Shown: positions 56,525-63,644 of the stretch, one piece after another | How positions within the stretch are numbered: position 1 is the stretch's first letter | How the letters are laid out: the number at the start of each line of letters is the position of its first letter | Assembly (NCBI GenBank): GCA_002869385.1 | Contig: PKTB01000002.1 | Coordinates: 67,264-131,263 of the forward strand | Length of the DNA stretch: 64,000 bases | Reading direction: 5' to 3' | Source: Marinilabiliales bacterium | Lineage (GTDB): Bacteria; Bacteroidota; Bacteroidia; Bacteroidales; ML635J-15 | Position numbers and translations under genes: made by a program | The notes under the pieces: model-generated | Told to the model about the DNA's origin: nothing | Database searches by the model: none | What the model saw: only the letters and a program-made list of their open reading frames with translations

Positions 56525-57097
56525 ATGAATAAAGTATTGTCACTTAGTGAGTTATACGAAAAGTTAGGAGAAGCAAAATCATCAGTATTATTGCTTACTA
56601 AATCAGGAAGTGAAAACTCAGATTGTGCATTTAATAATTTGTCAAATCTTGAAGGTGTTGAAGAGGTACAGATTTTATATGCTGACGTAAATGAAGTAAG
56701 AGATATTCACCCGGTTTTTTCTGTTACAAGTGTTCCAACATTATTGGTATTTGAAGAAAGAGAGTTGAGAAATGTAATTAAGGCATGTCAAACTGAGGAA
56801 TATTATAAGAATCTATTAAAGAAATCCTTTTATGTCGCAAACTTAGACACAGATGAAAAACCATCTAAAAATGTAACTGTCTATTCTACACCTACATGTT
56901 CATGGTGCAATACTCTCAAAACATGGTTAGATAAAAATGGTGTGAGATATAAAGATGTTGATATTAGTCGTGATCAAAATGTAGCTCAGGAACTTGTGCG
57001 TAGAAGCGGCCAGCAAGGTGTGCCTCAAACAGATATTAATGGAAGAATTGTAGTCGGTTTTGATCAAAATAAACTTAAAGAATTACTTGATATTTAG
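56525..57097 (+). CDS. Thioredoxin-like and glutaredoxin fusion protein
   Basis: The 190-residue protein has an N-terminal thioredoxin-like domain without CxxC (VTSVPTLLVFEE shows the cis-Pro loop) and a C-terminal glutaredoxin domain with TPTCSWC (Cys125, Cys128) and GVPQTDINGRIVVGFD. It starts one base after the thioredoxin stop. A partner role with the thioredoxin is likely. Confidence 0.82.
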   Translation: MNKVLSLSELYEKLGEAKSSVLLLTKSGSENSDCAFNNLSNLEGVEEVQILYADVNEVRDIHPVFSVTSVPTLLVFEERELRNVIKACQTEEYYKNLLKKSFYVANLDTDEKPSKNVTVYSTPTCSWCNTLKTWLDKNGVRYKDVDISRDQNVAQELVRRSGQQGVPQTDINGRIVVGFDQNKLKELLDI

Positions 57098-57098
57098 T

Positions 57099-58049
57099 AT
57101 GAGTGAAAAGATAAAATACTTTCCAATAACTTCATTTGCAATAGTAATGGGGCTTTCAGGTTTATCAATTGTTTTTGGTAAGTTTTACCATTTACAATGG
57201 TTACCTAAGATATTTTATGATATAAGTGTGTTTGCTGTTTTAGGTTTATTCTTGTTATTTACAATTATTTACGGACTAAAGTTAATGAGGTTTCCTGGTG
57301 AAGTTAAAATAGATTTTACACACAGAATAAGTATTAATTTCTTTTCTGCTATTAGTATCTCCTTACTTTTACTTTCGATTGTGTTTTACACTTTCTATCC
57401 ATTACTATCGATTGCATTTTGGTGGGTAGGATTGATATTGCATACAGTATTTATGTTTAAAACTATTGCATTTTGGATACAACATAATTTTGAGATTAAG
57501 CATTTTAATCCGGCTTGGTTTATCCCTGTTGTAGGTAATATTTTAGTACCAGTTGTAGGTGTTGATTATGCTCCTCTTGCAATATCATATTTTTATTTTG
57601 CTGTAGGTTTCTTTTTCTGGATTGTTCTATTTACAATTTTTCTTAACAGATTGATTTTTCATGGTCAACTTCCTGAGAAATTTATTCCTACATTTTTTAT
57701 CATACTCGCACCACCTGCGGTGGGATTTATTGCTTATATGAGAATCTCCGCTAGTTGGGATGGTTTTGCAGTTTTCTTATTATTTATGACATACTTCTTT
57801 ATTTGACTTCTTATTACATTGTATAAAAGCTTTAGAAAGATAAAGTTCTTTATGTCATGGTGGGCTTTTACTTTCCCGCTTGCGGCAACAACTATTGCTT
57901 CTGCTGTAGCATTTCAAATTACTGCAGAAAACACCTTTAAATACCTTTCATGGATTTTCTTTGCAGCAGCAATAGTTGCGAATGTAATAGTTGCATGGCA
58001 CACAATTAAGGGTATGAGAAAAGGCGAAATATGTGTAATGGATGATTAA
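57099..58049 (+). CDS. SLAC1/TehA-family transporter, interrupted by an in-frame TGA
   Basis: This membrane protein of about 316 codons has roughly ten helices and typical TehA/SLAC1 text (FAIVMGLSGLSIVFGKFYHL near the start; FMSWWAFTFPLAATTIASA near the end). TGA at 57804-57806 (codon 236) falls between YFFI and LLITLYKSF, within a helix. The frame goes on to 58049 and completes the last helices. GGA to TGA fits. The family includes anion channels and tellurite resistance proteins; the substrate is unknown. Confidence 0.8.
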
Positions 58050-58073
58050 TTGAATGAATTAAAAATTAAATAA

Positions 58074-58580
58074 ATGAAAACAAAACTTATAGCTATAGTA
58101 TTTATGATCTTTGGATTTCTATTGGGTGTCGTTTTTACTGGAATTACAATTAGTTACTCTGCAGGTGAAATGATGATTAAAGAAATTAAAAGCCCTTATG
58201 ATTATGAGAAGACAATCGAAACAATTGCCACTCGTCTAGATAATGCAGAAGCATGGCATGTTGTCGAAATATATGATATGAATGAAGAAGTGATTGAAAA
58301 TGGTGGTGATCCAATTGGTAAGTTAACAATAATTAAATACTGTAGTGGAACTTATGCAAGCGAAATGTTGGGATCAGATGATAGAAAAAAAATCGCTGCT
58401 ATGATGCCGAAAGCATTTGCTGTTTATGAAAAAGAAAATGGTGAGGTGTATGTATCAACAGCTAACGGTGCGGTTATGGGAAAATTGTTTGGTGGTGAAA
58501 CAGAAGAAATAATAGAGAGAGTTTCATTAGAAATAGAGCAAGTTTTAAGCTTTATGAATTTTAAATTTAGTGTTTTATAA
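58074..58580 (+). CDS. DUF302-domain membrane-anchored protein
   Basis: The 168-residue protein has one N-terminal helix (IVFMIFGFLLGVVFTGITI) and a DUF302 fold (SPYDYEKTIETIATRLDNAEAWHVVEIYDM ... MMPKAFAVYEKENGEVYVST). The fold is linked to redox or sulfur contexts in several bacteria but has no settled function. Confidence 0.78.
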   Translation: MKTKLIAIVFMIFGFLLGVVFTGITISYSAGEMMIKEIKSPYDYEKTIETIATRLDNAEAWHVVEIYDMNEEVIENGGDPIGKLTIIKYCSGTYASEMLGSDDRKKIAAMMPKAFAVYEKENGEVYVSTANGAVMGKLFGGETEEIIERVSLEIEQVLSFMNFKFSVL

Positions 58581-58594
58581 TAAATTTTAGAATT

Positions 58595-58882
58595 ATGAAA
58601 GAACTACAACCTGTTAATCAAAATGTGATATTAGATATTACTGAGAGTGTTGTTGAGCAGAAAACAGCATCGGGAATAATAATTCCTGATACTGCAAAAG
58701 AGAAATCAAATACTGCTAAAGTTGTTTGGATGAGTGTTATAGATAATTCAGAAATTATTCCCGGCGATATTGTAGTTTACAAGCCATTTGGAGGAACAGA
58801 GATTGAATTTGAAGGTAAGAAATATCTTGTTTTACCTTACTCTGAAATCCTTGCTAAGATTGTTGAAACAGATGAGATATAG
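58595..58882 (+). CDS. GroES-like co-chaperonin family protein
   Basis: The 95-residue protein has the cpn10 fold: LQPVNQNVILDIT, TASGIIIPDTAKEKSNTAKVVWM, GDIVVYKPFGGTEIEFEGKKYLVL. No groEL follows. The family also has stand-alone members of unclear role. Confidence 0.82.
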   Translation: MKELQPVNQNVILDITESVVEQKTASGIIIPDTAKEKSNTAKVVWMSVIDNSEIIPGDIVVYKPFGGTEIEFEGKKYLVLPYSEILAKIVETDEI

Positions 58883-58936
58883 AAATTAAAACATAGATAA
58901 AAGATATAGAACCGATTAGTCGGATTAACATACATC

Positions 58937-58957
58937 TGTCATCCGTCATCGGTCATC
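58937..58957. repeat. Heptanucleotide tandem repeat, three units
   Basis: TGTCATC, CGTCATC and GGTCATC form three heptads, the same family as 5401-5421. A degenerate heptad run may continue near 59040-59080. Confidence 0.55.
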
Positions 58958-58988
58958 ATTAAAATTTACATTTGGTTTTTTTGGTTTT

Positions 58989-59019
58989 ACGGGGCTGACT
59001 ATTGGTTAGTCCCGTTTTT
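58989..59019 (+). terminator. Terminator hairpin after the GroES-like gene
   Basis: ACGGGGCTGAC pairs with GTTAGTCCCGT (two G-U pairs) and is followed by TTTTT. Confidence 0.75.
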
Positions 59020-59073
59020 CTATCAATCATAACTCATCAACCGTGTCACCAGTCTTCGGTTTTCCGACATTTG

Positions 59074-59415
59074 TCACCTTATCCTCACCGGTTTCCCATT
59101 TTTATCTGTTGCGGCCATGATAAAAGTGCTTTCAGCATTTTTTATTATACTGTCTCCAATAATGTATGAATAAATCTCAAATTCCATCTGACAACCTCTT
59201 GAGTGTTTTAAAATGGATTCTATCATAATATTATTACCTTCAAAAACCGGACATAGAAAACATAATTCCTTTACTTTTACTGTTACGGAATTTGTGCAAG
59301 AAAACTCTAAAGCACTCTTATGAGCAAGCTCATCCATCCATTTCATTAATTCACCACCAAATAGCGTATTGTTTGAGTTTAAATGACCTTTTTCTATGTG
59401 TTTGAAAACTTTCAT
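59074..59415 (-). CDS. Hotdog-fold acyl-CoA thioesterase
   Basis: The 113-residue protein has the type ACOT hotdog pattern LNSNNTLFGGELMKWMDELAHKSAL with the conserved NTLFGG and the acidic WMDE. CoA thioester hydrolysis is likely, but the acyl group is unknown. It is divergent from the DUF134 gene. Confidence 0.82.
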   Translation of the reverse strand: MKVFKHIEKGHLNSNNTLFGGELMKWMDELAHKSALEFSCTNSVTVKVKELCFLCPVFEGNNIMIESILKHSRGCQMEFEIYSYIIGDSIIKNAESTFIMAATDKNGKPVRIR

Positions 59416-59451
59416 ATAATTTTTTACAATTATAGTAAAAAATATTTGCTA

Positions 59452-59492
59452 AATGAACATATGTTCATTATATTTGTATCGAACAAAAGTTC
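59452..59492. promoter_or_regulatory. Two GAAC-N4-GTTC palindromes flanking the -7 box of the DUF134 gene
   Basis: An 18-base perfect palindrome, AATGAACAT/ATGTTCATT (59452-59469), and GAACAAAAGTTC (59481-59492) are 25 bases apart centre to centre and bracket the -7 box TATATTTG (59469-59476). This is a repressor-like layout for the DUF134/ORP-like operon, or for the divergent thioesterase. Confidence 0.6.
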
Positions 59493-59500
59493 AAATTGAT

Positions 59501-60043
59501 ATGTCACCTAGAAGAAAAAGAACACGGAAAATATATGGACCGCCTGCAATTAAGGGCTTAAGACCAAATAGAAGAGGAGGAGGAATAATAAAGAATGATC
59601 CTGTGATCTTATTTCTAGAGGAATATTAATCTATCAAATTATGTGATTACGATTTGTTAAATCATAATGAAGCATCTCAGATTATGGGAGTTTCAAGACC
59701 TACTTTTACACGTATATATTCAGCAGCCAGACAAAAAGTTGCACAATCATTTGTTGAGGTTCGTGAAATTATTGTTGAGGGAGGTAAAGTTTATTATGAT
59801 AGTGAATGGTTTGTATGTAAAACATGCGGATGCGATTTTAATCATCATGACAAATCATCTGGGCCAAAATCCTGCCCATTATGTGGGAGTAGCGATTTGG
59901 GTAATGTTGCTACAACAAATATAGATGATGATAACAGTTGCTTATGTATTGAATGTGGTCATGTTTTTGAATTAGAGCCAGGGTCAGATTGTGCGCAGTT
60001 AAAATGCCCGAAATGTGGTCATATAGTATGTCGAAGAAGATAA
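59501..60043 (+). CDS. DUF134-family predicted DNA-binding protein with zinc-ribbon C-terminus, interrupted by in-frame TAA
   Basis: ATG 59501 starts MSPRRKRTRKIYGPP, the DUF134 N-terminus. TAA at 59627-59629 (codon 43) takes the place of the Glu in LEEYE, and the frame continues with SIKLCDYDLLNHNEASQIMGVSRPTFTRIY, a helix-turn-helix. After EGGKVYYD the protein adds a Cys-rich region (CKTCGCDF, CPLCGSSD, CIECGHVF, CPKCGH) with two zinc-ribbon-like units. Full length 180 residues. Residue 87 is Val where relatives have Gly in VEGxxI. It is the first gene of the ORP-like operon and a likely regulator. Confidence 0.82.
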
Positions 60044-60061
60044 ATTATTAATAAAAATAAA

Positions 60062-60379
60062 ATGAAAATAGCAATAACATCAACAGGAAATAGCCCGGAT
60101 TCTAATATAGATCCTAGATTTGGGCGTTGTGCATATTTTGTAATACATGATTTAGAATCTGGTAGTACAGAGTTTATGCCAAATCCAAATAAAAATGCAA
60201 GCAATGGAGCAGGACCAGCATCTGTAAAAATTGTAGCTGATAAAGGTGTGAAAAAGATTGTCTCCGGTGAATTTGGGATGAAAATAAAATCAATACTTGA
60301 TAGTCTGGAGATTCAGATGATTGTAATTAAAGATAATGATAAGAAAATTAGTGAAATTATAGATATGTTGAATCATTAA
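60062..60379 (+). CDS. NifX/NifB-type dinitrogenase Fe-Mo cofactor biosynthesis-family protein (first copy)
   Basis: The 105-residue protein has the NifX-like fold: IAITSTGNSPDSNIDPRFGRCAYFVIHDL, GPASVKIVADKGVKKIVSGEFGMKI. Family members in ORP clusters bind mixed Mo-Cu sulfide clusters; others hold metal cofactors. There are no nif structural genes nearby, so nitrogen fixation is not implied. Confidence 0.85.
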   Translation: MKIAITSTGNSPDSNIDPRFGRCAYFVIHDLESGSTEFMPNPNKNASNGAGPASVKIVADKGVKKIVSGEFGMKIKSILDSLEIQMIVIKDNDKKISEIIDMLNH

Positions 60380-60389
60380 AATTAGTGTT

Positions 60390-60593
60390 ATGCCTGGTTT
60401 AGATAATACAGGTCCGGAAGGACAAGGTCCAATGACTGGACGAAAATTGGGGAAATGTGCCAGTAAAAATGCACAAAATACTGGACCCGGACGCGGTTTG
60501 GGATTAGGTAAAGGAAAAGGAAGAGGGCAAGGACAAGGCCTTGGAAGAGGTCAGGGAAGAGGATTAGGAAGAAATAACAATCAAAGTTCATAG
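60390..60593 (+). CDS. DUF5320-like small Gly/Arg/Gln-rich protein
   Basis: This 67-residue protein starts MPGLDNTGPEGQGPMTGRK, the DUF5320 signature, with a Gly/Lys/Arg/Gln repeat tail (GKGKGRGQGQGLGRGQGRG). Single Cys24. It regularly accompanies NifX/MinD genes in anaerobes; its function is unknown. Confidence 0.78.
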   Translation: MPGLDNTGPEGQGPMTGRKLGKCASKNAQNTGPGRGLGLGKGKGRGQGQGLGRGQGRGLGRNNNQSS

Positions 60594-60623
60594 ATTTAGT
60601 TTTAGTAGTTTTTACCTGCACTT

Positions 60624-60667
60624 AGGCAGCGGGATACCTAATCTGCTGGTGTCCTGTCTGCCTTTTT
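60624..60667 (+). promoter_or_regulatory. Intra-operon hairpin between the DUF5320 and second NifX-like gene
   Basis: AGGCAG pairs with CTGCCT, and inside it CGGGATACC pairs with GGTGTCCTG, followed by TTTTT. It looks like a terminator within the operon, or an attenuator or RNA-processing element. Genes on both sides are functionally linked. Confidence 0.5.
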
Positions 60668-60686
60668 AAAATTTAATTTGAAGATT

Positions 60687-61058
60687 ATGGATAAAATTAT
60701 TGCAATTCCGATGGAGAACGGGAAGTTATGTGCTCACTTTGGGCACTGTCAATATTTTGCAATTGTGAAAGTTGAGAAAGATAAAATAGTTGATATTAAA
60801 GAGATGGTTCCACCTCAACATGTTACTGGATTATACCCAAGGTGGGTTGCTAGCTTTGGTGCTACTGATGTAATTGCAGGAGGTATGGGCCAAAAAGCTA
60901 TACAGCTATTTAACGACCAAAATATTAATGCTTTTGTTGGTGCACCAACAAAAGAGGCAAATGAACTTGTCGAAGATTTCATAGCAAATAAACTGTCTTT
61001 ATCTGCTAACTATTGTAATCACGATCACGGACACGAACATGGTGGATGTAATCACTAA
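60687..61058 (+). CDS. NifX-like protein (second copy) with His/Cys-rich C-terminal tail
   Basis: The 123-residue protein has IIAIPMENGKLCAHFGHCQYFAIVKVEKDKI and GATDVIAGGMGQKAIQLF. The tail NYCNHDHGHEHGGCNH is rich in potential metal ligands (five His, two Cys) and suits nickel, zinc or copper storage. I chose ATG 60687. The 3' end overlaps the DUF89 gene by 20 bases. Confidence 0.84.
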   Translation: MDKIIAIPMENGKLCAHFGHCQYFAIVKVEKDKIVDIKEMVPPQHVTGLYPRWVASFGATDVIAGGMGQKAIQLFNDQNINAFVGAPTKEANELVEDFIANKLSLSANYCNHDHGHEHGGCNH

Positions 61059-61926
61059 AAAAATATTGAAAGATAGACGTTGTGTTGATTGTTTTAAACG
61101 ATCTTATCAGAGATTGTTTAAGAAATATAAGGTGTGTGAAGAAAATCAGAAAAAATTATTAATAGAATTTGATAAGATTATCAATGATAGCCAAGATTTG
61201 TCTGCACATGAAATACAAAGAGAGTTATCTCACAATTTTTGTGATTTAATTGGTATAGATGATCCATTCTATGAGGAGAAAAAGCAAAGTAATGTCCAGG
61301 CACTTGAAATATTTAAAAGATGGAAGCCAATAGTCTTTAAAGAACCTGACTCTTTTAAAACTACTTTAAGGCTCGCAATTGCAGGTAATATAATGGATTA
61401 CGGGGCATCCGATCATTTTGATATTGATTCGGTTATTATAAAAGTGCTTCATGCAGAATTTGCAATTGATAATTCGTGTGAACTCAAAGAAAGAATAGAG
61501 TCTGCTCAAAAGATTTTATACCTTGGAGATAATGCCGGCGAAATAGTTTTCGACAGGTTGTTTATTGAAACAAATATGTCGGATAAGGTAACATATGTTG
61601 TTAAAAGCGGTCCTGTATTAAATGATGTTACTATGGCAGATGCTGATGAAGTAGCGATGTGTCATACCGCTAATGTAATTACTAATGGTTATGATGCCCC
61701 ATCAACTGTGCTTTCAAAGTCAAGTGAGGAGTTTTTAGAGCATTATAGAAATGCTGATTTGATAATTTCTAAGGGACAGGGTAATCTAGAAGGTTTGTTG
61801 CATGAAAACGATGACAGAATATTTTTTCTTTTAATGGTAAAATGTGATGTAATAGCTGAACTCTTAGGTGTAGATAAAGGCAGTTTTGTTGTTTTTAATG
61901 GAGGAAAAAGAATTGAAGAAAGTTGA
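61039..61926 (+). CDS. DUF89 (ARMT1-like) damage-control phosphatase-family protein
   Basis: The 295-residue protein has CVDCFKRSYQ near the N-terminus, LGDNAGEIVFDRLFIE (the metal-binding motif of DUF89), SGPVLNDVTMADA and ISKGQGNLEGLL, all typical of the family. Relatives dephosphorylate damaged sugar phosphates or act as carboxyl methyltransferases. Its place in an ORP-like operon is a recurring association without a known reason. It overlaps the upstream NifX-like and downstream MinD-like genes. Confidence 0.85.
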   Translation: MVDVITKKILKDRRCVDCFKRSYQRLFKKYKVCEENQKKLLIEFDKIINDSQDLSAHEIQRELSHNFCDLIGIDDPFYEEKKQSNVQALEIFKRWKPIVFKEPDSFKTTLRLAIAGNIMDYGASDHFDIDSVIIKVLHAEFAIDNSCELKERIESAQKILYLGDNAGEIVFDRLFIETNMSDKVTYVVKSGPVLNDVTMADADEVAMCHTANVITNGYDAPSTVLSKSSEEFLEHYRNADLIISKGQGNLEGLLHENDDRIFFLLMVKCDVIAELLGVDKGSFVVFNGGKRIEES

Positions 61927-62794
61927 TTTAAAAATTGCTGTTGCAAGTGGAAAGGGAGGAACAGGTAAGACATTTTTATCTACCTCTTTATTTGGGGTGT
62001 TAAGTTCTGATTATACAGATGTGAAATTAATTGATTGCGATGCCGAAGAACCAAACTCAGGTATATTTATTCAAAAAGAATTACTTAAAACAAAATCGGT
62101 AACGCAAAAAGTTCCTGTAATAAATACTGATAATTGTACATATTGCAGTAAATGCCATGATTATTGTGCATATAACGCTATTTTTATTCTCCCACCATCT
62201 AAGATAATTAAAGTTATTGACGAGCTTTGTCATGGTTGCGGAGCATGTTCTTATGCATGTGAATTTGATGCAATTACAGAAAAAGATGTTGAGCAGGGTA
62301 TAATTTCTACATATAAAACTAATCAGGGAAGAACTTTTATTGAAGCACGAATGAATGTTGGTGTTATGTCACCTGTTAATGTAATTAAAGCAGGATTAAA
62401 AGAAGCTGGTGAGACAGGAATTACAATCTATGATTCACCTCCAGGAACTTCATGTCCTTTTATTCAAACTGTGACGGATTATGATTTTGTAATATTAATT
62501 ACAGAACCAACCCCTTTTGGACTAAATGACTTAAAACAATCCGTTGAAACTCTTAAAACAATGGATAAGAAATATGGTGTTGTAATCAATAGAGCAGGAT
62601 TAGGCAATGATGAAATATATAATTATCTCAAAGTAAATAAAATTACATTACTATATGAAATACCTTTTGATAGAGAAATAGCATCCCATTATTCAAAGGC
62701 TGAAATGGCAATTAATTATATGCCTGAATTAAAAGAATGTTTAGCACAAATGTTTGTATCAATTATTAAAGAATATGGAAATAGCAGTAATTAG
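61898..62794 (+). CDS. MinD/MRP-type P-loop ATPase with inserted 2[4Fe-4S] ferredoxin domain (first copy)
   Basis: The 298-residue protein has a deviant Walker A ASGKGGTGKT (residues 16-25), then an inserted ferredoxin with CTYCSKCHDYC and CHGCGACSYACEF, and YDSPPGTSCPF as the Walker B-like switch. Two such ATPases are paired in Desulfovibrio ORP clusters. I chose ATG 61898, 29 bases inside the DUF89 gene. A role in metal-cluster handling or cell division is possible, but not proven here. Confidence 0.88.
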   Translation: MEEKELKKVDLKIAVASGKGGTGKTFLSTSLFGVLSSDYTDVKLIDCDAEEPNSGIFIQKELLKTKSVTQKVPVINTDNCTYCSKCHDYCAYNAIFILPPSKIIKVIDELCHGCGACSYACEFDAITEKDVEQGIISTYKTNQGRTFIEARMNVGVMSPVNVIKAGLKEAGETGITIYDSPPGTSCPFIQTVTDYDFVILITEPTPFGLNDLKQSVETLKTMDKKYGVVINRAGLGNDEIYNYLKVNKITLLYEIPFDREIASHYSKAEMAINYMPELKECLAQMFVSIIKEYGNSSN

Positions 62795-63644
62795 TGGTAA
62801 GGGCGGAACAGGAAAAAGTAGTATTACAGCTGCATTAGCTAGTTTACATCAAGGGACTTTATTGGCAGATTGTGATGTAGATGCAGCTAATATGCATATT
62901 CTTTTTAATCCTGAAATTGAGCATGAAGAAGTTTATATTGGTGCAGAAACCGCTATGATTGATTATGATAAGTGCACAAATTGTGGTTTATGTTCAAGAT
63001 ATTGTCGTTTTGATGCAATTTCTTTTGTCGATATGAAGATTACGATTAACGAGGTTTTTTGTGATGGATGCCATTTATGTGCAAACGTTTGTCCCGAGAA
63101 GGCAATTAAAATGGTAAAAAGTGATAAAAGCCGCCTTTATTCCGGAAATTACCGATATGGTAAAATGGTTTATGGTATACTTGCTCCCGGTGAGGAAAAT
63201 TCCGGTAAACTTGTAAATATGGTGAGAGATAGGGCAAAACAATTAGCTGAAGAACTAAGTATCCCAAATATTATTATTGATGGACCTCCCGGTTTAGGTT
63301 GTCCGGTAATATCAACAATTACAGTAGTTAATCATGTTATTGTTGTAACAGAACCTACACAATCAGGCTTACACGATCTAATTAGAACATTGCAAATGAC
63401 GAAAGAATTCCACCTTAAAACTTGGGTGATAATAAATAAATATGATTTAAATTACGATATGTCAGATAAGATTGAAGAATTTTGTAATAGTGAAAATATT
63501 GAAGTATTAACAAGAATCTCTTTTGATAAGGATGTTGTAAATGCAATGGTAGAATGTAAAACAATACCTGAATATTTGAAAAATTCTGAGATTAACCTAA
63601 AACTGAAGAATTCTTTTGATAAGCTTATTAATTATGCAGAATAA
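62775..63644 (+). CDS. MinD/MRP-type P-loop ATPase with inserted ferredoxin domain (second copy)
   Basis: The 289-residue paralogue has ISGKGGTGKSS at residues 6-16, ferredoxin motifs CTNCGLCSRYC and CDGCHLCANVCP, and IIDGPPGLGCPV. Start ATG 62775 overlaps the first copy by 20 bases, so the pair is translationally coupled and probably forms a heterodimer. Confidence 0.88.
   Translation: MEIAVISGKGGTGKSSITAALASLHQGTLLADCDVDAANMHILFNPEIEHEEVYIGAETAMIDYDKCTNCGLCSRYCRFDAISFVDMKITINEVFCDGCHLCANVCPEKAIKMVKSDKSRLYSGNYRYGKMVYGILAPGEENSGKLVNMVRDRAKQLAEELSIPNIIIDGPPGLGCPVISTITVVNHVIVVTEPTQSGLHDLIRTLQMTKEFHLKTWVIINKYDLNYDMSDKIEEFCNSENIEVLTRISFDKDVVNAMVECKTIPEYLKNSEINLKLKNSFDKLINYAE

Noticed and set aside
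2081..59629. A recoded genetic code in which TAA, TAG and TGA are read as Glu or Gly
   Set aside because: All three stops also serve as normal terminators of many genes here, and Glu and Gly are encoded by ordinary codons throughout. No suppressor tRNA is visible. A mutation or error signature is simpler.
60062..61058. Nitrogen-fixation genes
   Set aside because: NifX-like proteins are widespread outside nif clusters; no nifHDK or nifB core is here and the setting is ORP-like.
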